A DNA stretch of 64,000 nt from Veronia nyctiphanis (lineage in GTDB: Bacteria; Pseudomonadota; Gammaproteobacteria; Enterobacterales; Vibrionaceae). Under the pieces are notes generated by a model. The model was not told where the DNA came from. It was given only the letters and a program-made list of their open reading frames with translations, and did not search any database. Positions 18,995-28,120 of the stretch are shown here, in pieces (the stretch's first letter is position 1; the number at the start of each line of letters is the position of its first letter). The stretch covers positions 53,982-117,981 of the forward strand of contig NZ_PEIB01000015.1 of assembly GCF_004116385.1 (NCBI RefSeq). Reading direction: 5' to 3'. The position numbers were made by a program, and so were the translations under genes.

Positions 18995-19459
18995 TCAAGC
19001 ATAGGATGGATTACGCCAAGGGTTGTATAAGCTTGGGCTGAATTCCGTAGGGAATAGCGCTACAAGGGATTTGATTTCTATAAAGTCTTGGATGTTGGGC
19101 GAGTGAATGCGCACTTTGACAGTTGTTAGGCCTTGCTGTTTTAATCTAGCCAGTCGGTGGAGTCCATCAAGAATATAGTAGCGGTTGTTAGAGTAGATAA
19201 GGTCTATGGGATAGCGCAAATCTGCTTGTATGACTCGCTGCCACTGGTGCGGATGCAGGCTTGGGTCATTGAGTACATCAATGGGCTTCACGTCGAAACG
19301 CATTTCGCCTTTTACCGATGACCAAAATGGAAGCTCAAACATAAATGCTAACGTGTCGATGTGAAGCTGCTGGCTCGGCGCATCGAGCGCCCAGACTTTG
19401 GTGACATCCCAGTTATATGGCAACAGAAAGCCTTGTAATGCCTCTGGTATCTTCTTCAT
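18995..19459 (-). CDS. ParB/sulfiredoxin-like nuclease-fold protein
   Basis: A 154-residue protein with a ParB-N-like core: WQRVIQADLRYPIDLIYSNN is followed by RYYILDGLHRLARLKQQGLT, where D-G-x-H-R-L is the signature loop of the ParB/Srx fold, and then VKVRIHSPNIQDF. There is no DNA-binding HTH and no partner ParA, so a role in partitioning is unlikely. Stand-alone proteins of this kind are found as small accessory genes of unknown function. Confidence 0.68.
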   Translation of the reverse strand: MKKIPEALQGFLLPYNWDVTKVWALDAPSQQLHIDTLAFMFELPFWSSVKGEMRFDVKPIDVLNDPSLHPHQWQRVIQADLRYPIDLIYSNNRYYILDGLHRLARLKQQGLTTVKVRIHSPNIQDFIEIKSLVALFPTEFSPSLYNPWRNPSYA

Positions 19460-19495
19460 CCATCTAATTCATCAATGTGAGTTGACGTTCCGGCA

Positions 19496-19876
19496 TTATA
19501 AATAGGTGACCGCTTCTACGTTGTTGCCATCAGGGTCAAAAACAAAAGCGGCATAGTAGTTTGGAGAGTAATGCGCGCGAAGCCCCGGCTTGCCGTTACA
19601 TTTCGCGTTCACCTCCATTGCTGCATGATGAAACTGTTTCACAGCGTTTTCGTCTGTTGCTGAGAAAGCAATATGGCAACCGGTATTGCTCTCTCCATGT
19701 TCAATCAAAAAACGCACCTTGTTTTCGTCGATAACACCAAAGCCTGCGGCAGCGTCATCACTCCACTTTAATTCAATGTTCAAAAGTGCAAGACAGGCTT
19801 GATAAAAACGTTTGCAGACGTCGAAGTTGTTTGTCTTGATTTCAAAATGATCAATCACTGTTTGTTTGACTCTCAT
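19496..19876 (-). CDS. VOC-family (glyoxalase-like) protein
   Basis: A 126-residue protein: VIDHFEIKTNNFDVCKRFYQ opens the first module, GCHIAFSATDENAVKQFHHA the second, and the end AAFVFDPDGNNVEAVTYL contains the D-P-D-G-N-N-V-E metal-binding region. The closest general type is the lactoylglutathione-lyase-like group with a LRAHYSPNYYAAFV loop. Its start overlaps the previous VOC gene by 26 bases, so the two are co-transcribed and probably translationally coupled. Confidence 0.83.
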   Translation of the reverse strand: MRVKQTVIDHFEIKTNNFDVCKRFYQACLALLNIELKWSDDAAAGFGVIDENKVRFLIEHGESNTGCHIAFSATDENAVKQFHHAAMEVNAKCNGKPGLRAHYSPNYYAAFVFDPDGNNVEAVTYL

Positions 19877-20309
19877 TGGGTTGATGTTCGTCGGATTGAA
19901 CGGGCATGTTTTCCGGGCCTATCCACGTAAATGGGTTCATCGCCAGCTCCCAGAGGTAACCATCAGGATCTTTGAAATAACCACTGAACCCACCCCAGAA
20001 TACCTTTTGTGGCGCTTTCACCATTTCTGCTCCAGCAGCTACAGCTTCTTCCATTGCCGCAATGACTTCCTCTTCAGTTTCTAGACAATGCGAAATCGTC
20101 ACACCGCTGAAGCCAGAGCCTTCGGCAGACACATTGGCATCTTCGGCTAAGGCGTCTTTGCCATATAGGCCAAGCCAGGTGCCGTTAAGGTTGAAGAAAG
20201 CCACTTCATCCTCGTTGCCATAACGAGGGAAACCGAGATCGGAATAGAATTTGACTGAGCGTTTCAGGTCGCTGACACCGAGTGTCAACATACTCATTCT
20301 GGGTTGCAT
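19851..20309 (-). CDS. VOC-family (glyoxalase-like) protein
   Basis: A 152-residue protein that begins MQPRMSMLTLGVSDLKRSVK and has WGGFSGYFKDPDGYLWELAM near the C-terminus, the characteristic K-D-P-D-G-x-x-W-E-L of the PhnB/glyoxalase-like group. It is upstream of and overlaps a second VOC gene. The last 20 residues are a polar tail (Asn, Gln, Ser, Asp). The substrate is unknown. Confidence 0.85.
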   Translation of the reverse strand: MQPRMSMLTLGVSDLKRSVKFYSDLGFPRYGNEDEVAFFNLNGTWLGLYGKDALAEDANVSAEGSGFSGVTISHCLETEEEVIAAMEEAVAAGAEMVKAPQKVFWGGFSGYFKDPDGYLWELAMNPFTWIGPENMPVQSDEHQPNESQTNSD

Positions 20310-20321
20310 AAGAGCTTTCCT

Positions 20322-20792
20322 TTATTGGTTGTTCGACAATGTAAGACTGAGAGAAACATCTGTATCGGGGACATTGACGGGTTCGAGAAGACACCATGAT
20401 TTATCGCTCACTTCATCATTCACTGCCCAACGGTGAAGGTATTTTACTTTTCGTTCATTCCATTCGAAGACAAGCTCACTGTTGAAGCCCTCAAGTTGGC
20501 CCGTTCCGGTGTAGGAATACGTCCATAAGGCATCGTCGTGAGTCGCTAAGGTATGAATGGTTATCGACGGTAGCTCCTCCATATGCAGATGAAGTGTTTT
20601 GTCGCCGTTCTCATTGGTTGTCAGCAGTGCAAGTTCTTCGTGCACTTTTTCGCCGTCGGAAATTCTTTGACAAATGTAATGCATGGATTGCGTACCCGTT
20701 GAGGATAAATTTGAGATTGTCAGCTTTCCCTCAAACTGCTCGTTGTCGTGATTTACGCCAGTGCCAATATAGTGCGAATGTGTAAATTGCAT
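20322..20792 (-). CDS. Hypothetical beta-rich protein, 156 residues
   Basis: I do not recognise a family. The protein lacks a signal peptide and membrane spans. It consists of short alternating polar/hydrophobic stretches (GTGVNHDNEQFEGKLTISNL, ALWTYSYTGTGQLEGF, ELVFEWNERKVKYLHRW), suggesting a single lipocalin-like or avidin-like beta barrel. It ends 12 bases before the VOC gene starting at 20309 and may head that operon. Confidence 0.6.
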   Translation of the reverse strand: MQFTHSHYIGTGVNHDNEQFEGKLTISNLSSTGTQSMHYICQRISDGEKVHEELALLTTNENGDKTLHLHMEELPSITIHTLATHDDALWTYSYTGTGQLEGFNSELVFEWNERKVKYLHRWAVNDEVSDKSWCLLEPVNVPDTDVSLSLTLSNNQ

Positions 20793-21046
20793 ACTGATGA
20801 CCAGAAGGTTATGGACGCTCTACCTTACTCGGTTGTCAATATTGCAAGGTAGCGCCTTCTCTTTATTTTGCGTCTTATTTAACAGAAGCGTTCACTTACG
20901 ACTCTCGGGCTGGAGGTCAGGAAACCAGTTGCTTTGTAACGCTTTTTTGTGACTTTCTCATTTGACGACTCGGTCAGTTCTCCTACATTTTAAGAATGTT
21001 CTGATAAACAGAATGTGTCTTTTTTCAGCGGAAATGACATACCACA

Positions 21047-22216
21047 ATGAATACACAACAGAAGGCTTCTTTGACTATGAATCATCGTTTTGCCCTGATG
21101 AGTGTTTTACTGACGGCGTTGGTAAGCGTTACCAATGCGTCGGAGGCAGAAACTAACACCCAAGAAACGCAACCAAATTGGCCGTCAGGCGAACTTTTGG
21201 TTCCCAAAAGCGGTTTTGATTGGGGCACAAATATTGCGGTTGGTACTATTGCCAGCCCTCAGGAAATTTGTAACGTGTTTACTCATCCTTTTTTTCAACG
21301 CCCTTTGGCTGATTACAATCAACTCGATTCAATGAACAGCGATTTTGTGTGGGACGGTATTGAGGCCTCGAGCCTCTGGGTGAATAAAAAATTCGAGGCG
21401 GCAGGTGTCCGGCTTGACCGGCTGACGCTGGAACAAGAAACGATGCAGAAGGCTGACTACAACCTTTCTGCTTGCTTGAACTACATGAAGAAAGAAGCGC
21501 CGCAGCTGTTTACATTTGTTCAGGACAACCTTTTGCACTATCTGCGTGATGAATGCGTCGAACAAAAATTCCGTATTGAAAAAACGGTGGATGACGTAGG
21601 CAACATCATCGAGAAGAAAGTACCTCTGCGTAAAACGCCCTGTTTAGATTTTAACTACAACAGCGGTCGATATGGCGATTGGAACAGCACAACCTTTGCG
21701 TTGATGCTGGTGTGGAAGGAGGCGCATCCGGTGCTTGCCAATGTGTTTAAGCGTGGGCTTGATACCTTAGAGGTCCGTGTCGCAGAGCGTGACAAAGAGC
21801 TTGAGCAAGAGCGTATTGCGCAAGCCGAAGCGCAGGCTAAGCGAGAGAAACAGCAACAGGCGAGAAATCAGAAAGAGCAGGTGTGGCAGCAGTACCTGGC
21901 GCGTGAAAAAACCTTAATGGAGCAGGTTTATAATTTTTCCACAACGGGACACCCTAACGGGGGAAGCTGGAAATACTGGGTGCAAACAGCGCCGTGTATC
22001 GTCACTGATGGTTCAAAAACGTACGATACTCGCAAAATCAATATGACGGCGTTTCGAATGTACCCGGAATATAATGAGTATTCCGGCGACACAGAAATGG
22101 TCTCAAGCGATGGTAACTTCCGTCTGAGTACCACAGCGACCATTCCGTTAGACAGGCTTCAGAATGCATGGAGTATGGCATTTAAAGAATGTCCCGGCAG
22201 AACGTCGACGTTTTGA
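21047..22216 (+). CDS. Secreted hypothetical protein with coiled-coil segment
   Basis: Of the two plausible starts, 21047 and 21077, the second would give a compact signal peptide (MNHRFALMSVLLTALVSVTN). The mature protein has a Cys-containing N-terminal domain (residues about 50-220, with C at CNVF, CLNYM, DECVEQ and PCLDF, which could pair in the periplasm). A Glu/Gln/Lys coiled coil follows (about 235-285), then a C-terminal beta domain including WKYWVQTAPCIVTDG. I do not recognise the family. It is a single gene with its own terminator. Confidence 0.68.
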   Translation: MNTQQKASLTMNHRFALMSVLLTALVSVTNASEAETNTQETQPNWPSGELLVPKSGFDWGTNIAVGTIASPQEICNVFTHPFFQRPLADYNQLDSMNSDFVWDGIEASSLWVNKKFEAAGVRLDRLTLEQETMQKADYNLSACLNYMKKEAPQLFTFVQDNLLHYLRDECVEQKFRIEKTVDDVGNIIEKKVPLRKTPCLDFNYNSGRYGDWNSTTFALMLVWKEAHPVLANVFKRGLDTLEVRVAERDKELEQERIAQAEAQAKREKQQQARNQKEQVWQQYLAREKTLMEQVYNFSTTGHPNGGSWKYWVQTAPCIVTDGSKTYDTRKINMTAFRMYPEYNEYSGDTEMVSSDGNFRLSTTATIPLDRLQNAWSMAFKECPGRTSTF

Positions 22217-22291
22217 TGGCCATTCTGTGAGTGAAATCTATTCAGTATCAGGCTTTGTGTGGGCGCGTTGAAAGTAGTGACTGATTGTTAT

Positions 22292-22317
22292 CAGGGCAAG
22301 GTTCTTGCCCTGTTTTG
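22292..22317 (+). terminator. Terminator of the secreted hypothetical gene
   Basis: CAGGGCAAG (22292-22300) pairs perfectly with CTTGCCCTG (22304-22312) around a GTT loop, followed by TTTT. Confidence 0.82.
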
Positions 22318-22401
22318 CTGCGAGTATCTGGCGACCCACTGATTTCTCCCTCAGGAAAATGGTTTAGGGTGAGGCAAGCTAATTTAGCGGTATTTAGTTT
22401 T

Positions 22402-22767
22402 TTAACCGTGATTTTGTGCAATTCGCCAGAGTACACCGCTCGGGTCAAACAGACAGCACTCTCGCATTCCCCACGGTTGATCAACCAGCTCGGTCAACTT
22501 TGCGCCAAACTCGTCAATGTTTGTGGCGCTGATGTGTTGATGCCAACTTTCTACATCTTCAACAAGGAGGTGCATCATAAAATTTTCAGCATGCTTTGGC
22601 TCGTAAAACGCCTGAAGTAAGAATGAAAACCGGTCTTTTCGAAAAAACGCGATCCCATCGAACTCAGAGGCCATCTCAAAACCAATAGTTTGATAAAAGC
22701 GTTTCGATAACTCGAAATCTTTTGCGGGGACAAACGATTTAATCTCGACAATATTAAGATTTTGCAT
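22402..22767 (-). CDS. VOC-family (glyoxalase-like) protein
   Basis: The start at 22767 follows AAGGCGCTAAGA; the longer reading to 22800 lacks a site. About 121 residues: IVEIKSFVPAKDFELSKRFY begins module one and FMMHLLVEDVESWHQHI module two. The C-terminus MRECCLFDPSGVLWRIAQN shows the D-P-S-G-x-x-W-R pattern of the bleomycin-resistance-like branch, with Arg in place of the metal-ligand Glu, so metal catalysis is doubtful. Confidence 0.82.
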   Translation of the reverse strand: MQNLNIVEIKSFVPAKDFELSKRFYQTIGFEMASEFDGIAFFRKDRFSFLLQAFYEPKHAENFMMHLLVEDVESWHQHISATNIDEFGAKLTELVDQPWGMRECCLFDPSGVLWRIAQNHG

Positions 22768-22824
22768 TCTTAGCGCCTTATTGGTTGTGAAAATAAACAA
22801 GTCAGAGGATGTAAATGTGCATAC

Positions 22825-23109
22825 TCATCTGTTGTATTTTGCCCGATTGAGCGTGTTTTTCAGTTGGCAGGTTTGTGTCAGATCGATGTTATGAACATTG
22901 GCGAGTGCGCAGGCATAGTAAATCACATCATGAAGCTCTTCTGCGACAGAGCCTTTTAGGTTCTCCAATGTTGGCTGTCCAAAACGTTCTTTTCTGACGG
23001 CTTCTGATAGTTCTCCCACCTCTTCGATGAGTTTGAGAAAATATTTGTCAGCCAATTCTGGTTTATGATCATGAGCTTTGATTTGTGACTGAAGCTCTGA
23101 CAACGTCAT
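22825..23109 (-). CDS. MazG-like nucleotide pyrophosphohydrolase
   Basis: The start at 23109 follows GTGAGG and gives 94 residues, the size of single-domain MazG-like proteins; the longer frame to 23217 has a poor start. The metal-binding helix pair is visible as LKLIEEVGELSEAVRKERFG (EExxE) and VAEELHDVIYYACALANVHN (ExxD). The family hydrolyses (d)NTPs to monophosphate and pyrophosphate for nucleotide-pool cleaning. It is adjacent to, but probably not co-functional with, the VOC gene. Confidence 0.85.
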   Translation of the reverse strand: MTLSELQSQIKAHDHKPELADKYFLKLIEEVGELSEAVRKERFGQPTLENLKGSVAEELHDVIYYACALANVHNIDLTQTCQLKNTLNRAKYNR

Positions 23110-23261
23110 GTTTAATGCCTCACACTCCGGAAAAGCCAACAACCTAACGCATTGAGAGAAATTCACCAGCGGGATTTCTTGCTTTTGCGAGAGCACGATG
23201 AAGATGACGGCGTGCAAATGAACGCCGTCAGTAGATGTAGTGCTGAAGAATAGGCGCGAGA

Positions 23262-24116
23262 TTATTTTATTGGGGAGAGTAGCGCCATGTTCCTCACTAA
23301 GTTACGAACGCCGTGGCCATGATCTTCGTTGAACACGTTACCCTGACACCAGTCCGCGACAGTTTTAATATTTACTTTGGCAACTTTCGGACGAACACTC
23401 CAGCTCACTTGAAAGGGCGATCCTGCCTCATTGTAAGCCGGGCCAGTTGTTGAACCGGCATACTGAATGGGTGTCCCTGTGTTATCTGGTAGATTGACAG
23501 CCTGCTGAAAGCCATTGGTTGTGCCGAGTTTAGCCAACTGATTGAAGTCGAGTGCTTTGTCATCGTTTACCAATACCATTACTTGCGCTTCAACTCGCAG
23601 CTGCGGATTTTTGTTGGCATCACTCAAGCAAGCTCCCAGCGTTGGTCCGGGTAATACCTGTGCAGAGGTGTGAACGTAGTGAACTTCAATTGTATCACCT
23701 GGGAAAAGCCCGCCATGTTTACTTGGGCAAACATTTCCGTCAAATGCCGCCAATTCTTTTTCTGTCAGTGTACCGCTGAACAAAAAGCCACTCTGGAAAC
23801 CTTTGCCGTCACCATTCCCGGCATAACGGGTGAATTCGCCGCCAGCGTGTTCAGCATTTTTATGAAAGTGGATATTACACAGATTCATCTGTTGATAGGC
23901 TGGAGCCGCGTTGAACGTAATGGGGTTAGCCCCTTTCACTGAGTCAATGTCGCGGGGTGATTGAGGGCCGAAGCCTTTGTTTAAGGTATTGGTAGCAAGG
24001 TTGGCTCTTTGCTCTGACACCACAGAATCACTGACACTTTTTTCGGAGGCAGCAATAGCCGGAGAGGTGACGCTCAGAGAAGCGGCAGTCAGCAAAAGAA
24101 GAGTCTGGTATTTCAT
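23262..24116 (-). CDS. Delta-class carbonic anhydrase (exported)
   Basis: A 284-residue protein with a clear signal peptide (cleavage after SPAIAA). The central motif MNLCNIHFHKNAEHAGGEF holds the HxH zinc ligands of the delta class, and TIEVHYVHTSAQVLPGPTLG supplies the further His region. The class was first described in diatoms and also occurs in marine bacteria. It would interconvert CO2 and bicarbonate in the periplasm. It stands alone in the array; the downstream gap is small and no bicarbonate transporter is adjacent. Confidence 0.82.
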   Translation of the reverse strand: MKYQTLLLLTAASLSVTSPAIAASEKSVSDSVVSEQRANLATNTLNKGFGPQSPRDIDSVKGANPITFNAAPAYQQMNLCNIHFHKNAEHAGGEFTRYAGNGDGKGFQSGFLFSGTLTEKELAAFDGNVCPSKHGGLFPGDTIEVHYVHTSAQVLPGPTLGACLSDANKNPQLRVEAQVMVLVNDDKALDFNQLAKLGTTNGFQQAVNLPDNTGTPIQYAGSTTGPAYNEAGSPFQVSWSVRPKVAKVNIKTVADWCQGNVFNEDHGHGVRNLVRNMALLSPIK

Positions 24117-24296
24117 TGTATAACCTCATGGATTCAGCAAGTATGTACATCTAAGAGAATATTACTCTTCATGAGGTATTGATGATGACTTAAAAAGTAG
24201 ACATTTTGGACGGTGAAATAAAAAATGATAACACTATGAACATTGGTGACTCAGTTCACGTGCGTTTGCACGCAAACTAGATTTCGAAACAAAGAA

Positions 24297-24830
24297 TCAC
24301 TGTAATAATTGCTCGTAACTTGCTATCGCATGTTCACTTAAATAGTTGTTCATAGACGTGAATAAGGTCAGCAAACCCCTCCCATACTGTGCTTTGAATG
24401 AGGCGCTACTTTTGACTAACTCTAGTTCGTTGGCCACGGTCAGTTCGCAAAAATACCTGCATTGATTTTCCTTTAAGGAAAACACATCTCCTGTGAATCT
24501 GTCTTTAAACTGTATACTTTTTTGGCCTGAAAACTGTGGGAACACGACGTCTCTATCACATGAGCAATACAGATAAACCAGAGCTTCGGCCTCTACGCCG
24601 ATAACATCTGCAATTTCTGCTCGTTTGCTTAATGACACCATTTGTTCGTCAAAGCCCGCCGTGCCATAAGCAGCATGAAAAAGTCCGGCTGTTCGTAATA
24701 TGTCGTCTGCTTGCCACTCGCGAAGGAGCGCCTCTGTGCCTTGTAAGTGGGTCTCTAACGAGCCATTGAGGTGCTGAAAATCACCCGCGCCAAGATGTTT
24801 GAGCTGCTGAAACTGATTATCGATTTGCAT
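24297..24830 (-). CDS. HD-like helical protein (DUF6817-type)
   Basis: A 177-residue, mainly helical protein. LNGSLETHLQGTEALLREWQ and ILRTAGLFHAAYGTAGFDEQ carry spaced His residues (THLQGT, LFHAAYGT) resembling the metal-dependent HD-domain hydrolases, and the match to the small uncharacterised family built on this FHAAYGT motif is good. The catalytic activity and substrate are unknown. It lies 10 bases downstream of a small membrane protein gene on the same strand and is probably co-transcribed with it. Confidence 0.62.
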   Translation of the reverse strand: MQIDNQFQQLKHLGAGDFQHLNGSLETHLQGTEALLREWQADDILRTAGLFHAAYGTAGFDEQMVSLSKRAEIADVIGVEAEALVYLYCSCDRDVVFPQFSGQKSIQFKDRFTGDVFSLKENQCRYFCELTVANELELVKSSASFKAQYGRGLLTLFTSMNNYLSEHAIASYEQLLQ

Positions 24831-24840
24831 GCAATTTTTC

Positions 24841-25227
24841 TCACGACCCTAAAAATGTACCAAGGCAACCCATTACCCCAACAGGAAGCAACAATACCCA
24901 TTGCGGTAGCTTGAGGAGGCTTTTTACACCAAAGAAATACCAACCGACAACAACAAACACTGCGGTGAAGGCGAGATACCCAAAAGACATGAACATAGAG
25001 AGAATGTCAAAAGATGGGGCTGGCCGCCAACCCGCATATAGATAAAGTAATGAAGAACACAAAAGAACCACAGAAACCATATGCCAACAGGAGAGGAGTG
25101 TTGCCTTGGGTACGTCAGCCAGTTCTGATTTGAGGAATGGCCTAACAGGGTCGACTTGTCCGGCAAAAATATGGACGAAAGCCGTCAGTAGAGAAATTAC
25201 ACCCGCACCTAGCACCCAGTAATTCAT
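24841..25227 (-). CDS. Hypothetical four-span membrane protein
   Basis: 128 residues with four hydrophobic helices (about 4-22, 44-64, 76-97 and 103-122) and short loops, including AGQVDPVRPFLKSELADVPK between the first and second. I do not recognise a function. It is the upstream partner of the HD-like gene at 24830. Confidence 0.65.
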   Translation of the reverse strand: MNYWVLGAGVISLLTAFVHIFAGQVDPVRPFLKSELADVPKATLLSCWHMVSVVLLCSSLLYLYAGWRPAPSFDILSMFMSFGYLAFTAVFVVVGWYFFGVKSLLKLPQWVLLLPVGVMGCLGTFLGS

Positions 25228-25373
25228 TGCGAGTCCTTGCTTTTGACCTAACCAAAATTAAATCAATAAAAACAAGATAATATGATTCTTTCAAGCTGTT
25301 TTGATACTTAAAAGCAGTTGTTGCGGTACAACGCAATTGCCAAGAAATCAGGTGCTTTTTTCTGGAGTGATGA

Positions 25374-25871
25374 CTACACGATAAGGCGCATCCGGTAATC
25401 GTCCATAACGTAGCCGCGGCCAATATCTGCACAAATCTCTTCGACGATGTCGAAACCGCATGCCTGATAGGCTTTGATGGTGTTGGTATTGTATTTGTTC
25501 ACCGTCAAAACGATGCTTTTCTTGTGATATTCCTTCGCCATGTCTTTGATGAAATCAATCGCTTTTCGTCCAAAGCCGTTACCGCGCTCTGATGATAATA
25601 AATAGATTTTACTCAAAAACAGGTCGTCTTCACTCAGCTTCACACCCAGGTATCCAACGGGTTTATCATCACTGACCATCAAGAAGTAATGTGTCAGCCC
25701 TGTTGTCACTTCATCGGTGATCACTTCTTTTGAGTGAAAGTGACCCAACATATATTCGACCTGATCAGCACCGATAATGGGGGTGTAATGTTCAGTCCAA
25801 ATAATGTTGGCAAGCTCAAAGACCTGATGAATTTGCTCGGTTGACGCAACGTTTTCGAAATGCAGCTTCAT
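25374..25871 (-). CDS. GNAT-family N-acetyltransferase
   Basis: 165 residues with a complete GNAT domain: HYFLMVSDDKPVGYLGVKLS, LFLSKIYLLSSERGNGFGRK with the RGNGFG cofactor loop, and SIVLTVNKYNTNTIKAYQAC for motif B. This sub-type, with LSKIYLLSSERGNG, resembles the protein/spermidine acetyltransferase-like group. The substrate is unknown. The gene is monocistronic. Confidence 0.85.
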   Translation of the reverse strand: MKLHFENVASTEQIHQVFELANIIWTEHYTPIIGADQVEYMLGHFHSKEVITDEVTTGLTHYFLMVSDDKPVGYLGVKLSEDDLFLSKIYLLSSERGNGFGRKAIDFIKDMAKEYHKKSIVLTVNKYNTNTIKAYQACGFDIVEEICADIGRGYVMDDYRMRLIV

Positions 25872-26029
25872 AACAGTATTCTCTCCAAAAGCCTTTTCGG
25901 GACAAAGTGACTACCTGAATGTAAATCAATACATTGTGTCTGTCACAACCAATTTATTGACAAGGTTGATAATTACGACGAACTTCGAAAGCTGATATCG
26001 CAGAATGAAAACCATATCAGCCGAACTGC

Positions 26030-26473
26030 CTAAAGCGTTAAAAAGTAGCTGTAGTAACGGTCGTCTTTCTCGTAGCCAAGTGATTCATAAAGCGCTTGCG
26101 CATGATGATTGTCCTTCGCGGTCTCTAACGATAATCCTTTTGCCCCCGTCGAATGCGTAAACGCCTTTGCTGCATCTAATAATGCTTTCCCTGCGCCTTG
26201 CCCTCGCGCTTCTTCTTTCACAAACAGGCCATTCAAGATCCATGTTTTTTGCGCCGACACAGAGGAGAAAGAGGGATAAAGCTGGGTGAAGCCAACAGGT
26301 ATATCTTGATCGTTCTACGCCAGAAAGATCACCGATTCATTTTTCTTTAGCCGCTCACTCAAGAAAGTGCCTGCAAGTGAGAGGTTGCTGTTGTGCCCAT
26401 AGAACACGCGGTATTGATCAAAAAGTGGAGCAACGAGTTCGAGGTGTTCTGATGTTACTGTCAATATATTCAC
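26030..26473 (-). pseudogene. GNAT-family N-acetyltransferase with internal stop codon
   Basis: The frame starts with GTG 26473 (VNILTVTSEHLELVAPLFDQ), runs to NESVIFLA, meets an in-frame TAG at 26315-26317, and continues without a frame change as NDQDIPVGFTQLYPSFSSVS and then LFVKEEARGQGAGKALLDAA to 26030. The whole is a 148-codon GNAT with one nonsense mutation. Because the frame is otherwise intact, this is a true substitution rather than an indel error. Confidence 0.8.
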
Positions 26474-26498
26474 TATAAAGTCCGTTTTGTTTTGGGGC

Positions 26499-26900
26499 TT
26501 ATTCTCTGCCGTCTTCAAATGGCGGTAATGTATCGGATATCTCGCGCCAGTTCGCTTTGTAGTTGTATAGATGTGGGCATCGATTTTGACGGAAATCTCC
26601 TCATCAAAACTTGCGATTGCCACTTCTATGCTGCTTTGCGAAGTATCTTTGACCCCGAAGCCGATTCTTGAACCACATCTGCTGCAGAATGTGCGAACAG
26701 TGCAATTGTTAGCGGTAAACTCCCGAAGCTGCTGTTATCCGGAAAGTCACATAAAATCGGCAACGGCGACAAGGGTTGTAAAGGCTGCGCCGTAAAACTT
26801 TCTGCACATTGGGCAATGACAATTGGCCGCTTTGTCACTGAACCCTGAGACCGAGTAAGTGACTTGCCTGAATGGACAATGGCCTTTTGTGTTCAGCCAT
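26499..26900 (-). pseudogene. GFA-family (glutathione-dependent formaldehyde-activating enzyme-like) gene, decayed
   Basis: Stitching frames on the minus strand from an ATG at 26900 recovers GHCPFRQVTYSVSGFSDKAA, then NCHCPMCRKFYGAAFTTLVA, CSRCGSRIGFGV and YKANWRDISDTLPPFEDGRE. These are the zinc-site CxC/C-x-x-C and C-terminal blocks of small GFA/CENP-V-fold proteins. There is a frame change near the start, a TGA and a TAA in the middle (at DFM*LSG*) and another frame change near the end. With four lesions it is a dead gene. The neighbouring GNAT gene just downstream is also dead. Confidence 0.75.
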
Positions 26901-27030
26901 CAAATACTCCCTCTCGCTTTGCATGTTACCGAAATGTCGATACTTAACTTTTCATGACAAGCTAACGGAAGATGAGAAACCTTGGGATCTTCAGCTATTT
27001 ATTTGCGGCCGAGTTTAGAAAATAGGCTTC

Positions 27031-27636
27031 TTACCCTGAGATAAAAACAGCTATTTTCACTACTGAGGTATAGACGAGGAACAGCCCGCCGACGATATTA
27101 ATCACGGTTGTCATAGGCGTGAGGGAAAACTGCCTTCTTGCCATTCCCAGAAGAAAACTACATAGAAAAAGCCAACTGGCCATGATCCCTGTGTGAACAA
27201 CCCCTAATGTCATGAAATCTGTCAGTGCATTGCCAGCAAAAAGTGGCACGACGGTCAGGTAAAGTAGCACCGATTTCGCATTGAATATGTTTAGCGATAA
27301 CGCCTGAGAAACGGTAACTGGCAATTCATCAGAATCAGCGATGGGAGTATTTCGACTATTTACGCCAGAATAGATGAGCTTAACTCCCAACCAAAAGAGG
27401 AATACAAAACCTACGATATTTAACGTAGCCATTGCCAGCTTGCTTGAAGCCAACAGTTGTGAAATACCAACACCGACCAGAAATGCATGGATCAAAATCC
27501 CGATACCCGTACCTGCGATTACGCTGAACGCCCCTTTTATGCCTGAATGAGTGACATTACTCATCGTTAACGTAAAACTAGCGCCGGGGGAGAGGGCAAA
27601 AGGTAGCACAGCGATTGAGAAGCCTGTTATGTCCAT
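27031..27636 (-). CDS. LysE/RhtB-family amino-acid exporter
   Basis: The start at 27636 (MDITGFSIAVLPFALSPGAS) gives about 201 residues, the usual family length; the upstream in-frame codons to 27780 are not part of the fold. FALSPGASFTLTMSNVTHSG is the signature first loop (P-G-x-x), GFVFLFWLGVKLIYSG the third helix, and ALSLNIFNAKSVLLYLTVVP the conserved N-x-K-x-x-L region. Six membrane spans can be placed. Members export lysine, homoserine, threonine or related metabolites. Confidence 0.88.
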   Translation of the reverse strand: MDITGFSIAVLPFALSPGASFTLTMSNVTHSGIKGAFSVIAGTGIGILIHAFLVGVGISQLLASSKLAMATLNIVGFVFLFWLGVKLIYSGVNSRNTPIADSDELPVTVSQALSLNIFNAKSVLLYLTVVPLFAGNALTDFMTLGVVHTGIMASWLFLCSFLLGMARRQFSLTPMTTVINIVGGLFLVYTSVVKIAVFISG

Positions 27637-28120
27637 GAAGTCATTCCGTGGTGAGTGTTGATGAATTTTTGCCTGATTGAACGAGCAAATTTTACAGTGC
27701 TTTTTGTGAGAGACGCTTTTAAGGCTGGAAATAAAGCGGAAGTTCTGCGATGCATATTTTTTAAGTCGTATGTTCAGCACCGATATGCTGCCATTCAGAT
27801 ACCAAATATTCGAGTTAGCATCTTTAGCTGGTGTGGTTCTGTAACTCTCGTGTTGAAAAAACTAAGATCAACCATCTGTTTTTCTTCCTTTTATACCTAA
27901 TTTAGTAAAACAAAGATAAAAAATAAAAGATTAACAGGCTTATGATTTATATATGTTTTTACCCTCACTCCCTTATCAATCTTTAAATCGATACTTCAGT
28001 TTCACCTGTCTATTATTTCAGACTGATTGGTGTGTTTCTGGTAATTCCCTTGATTGAAAGGCTAAATAATTAGACATTTCTGTGGATTTTTTAAACATGG
28101 CCCCGCCAAGGAGTACAGAA
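27637..28120. other. Intergenic region without recognised genes
   Basis: About 480 bases between divergent genes. It is AT-rich from 27880 to 28080. No plausible protein or hairpin was found beyond the CCAAGGAGTACAG ribosome binding site of the next gene at its right end. Confidence 0.4.

Noticed and set aside
18995..19459. Plasmid partition protein ParB
   Set aside because: It has only the ParB-like core loop, with no HTH, no ParA and no parS-like repeats.
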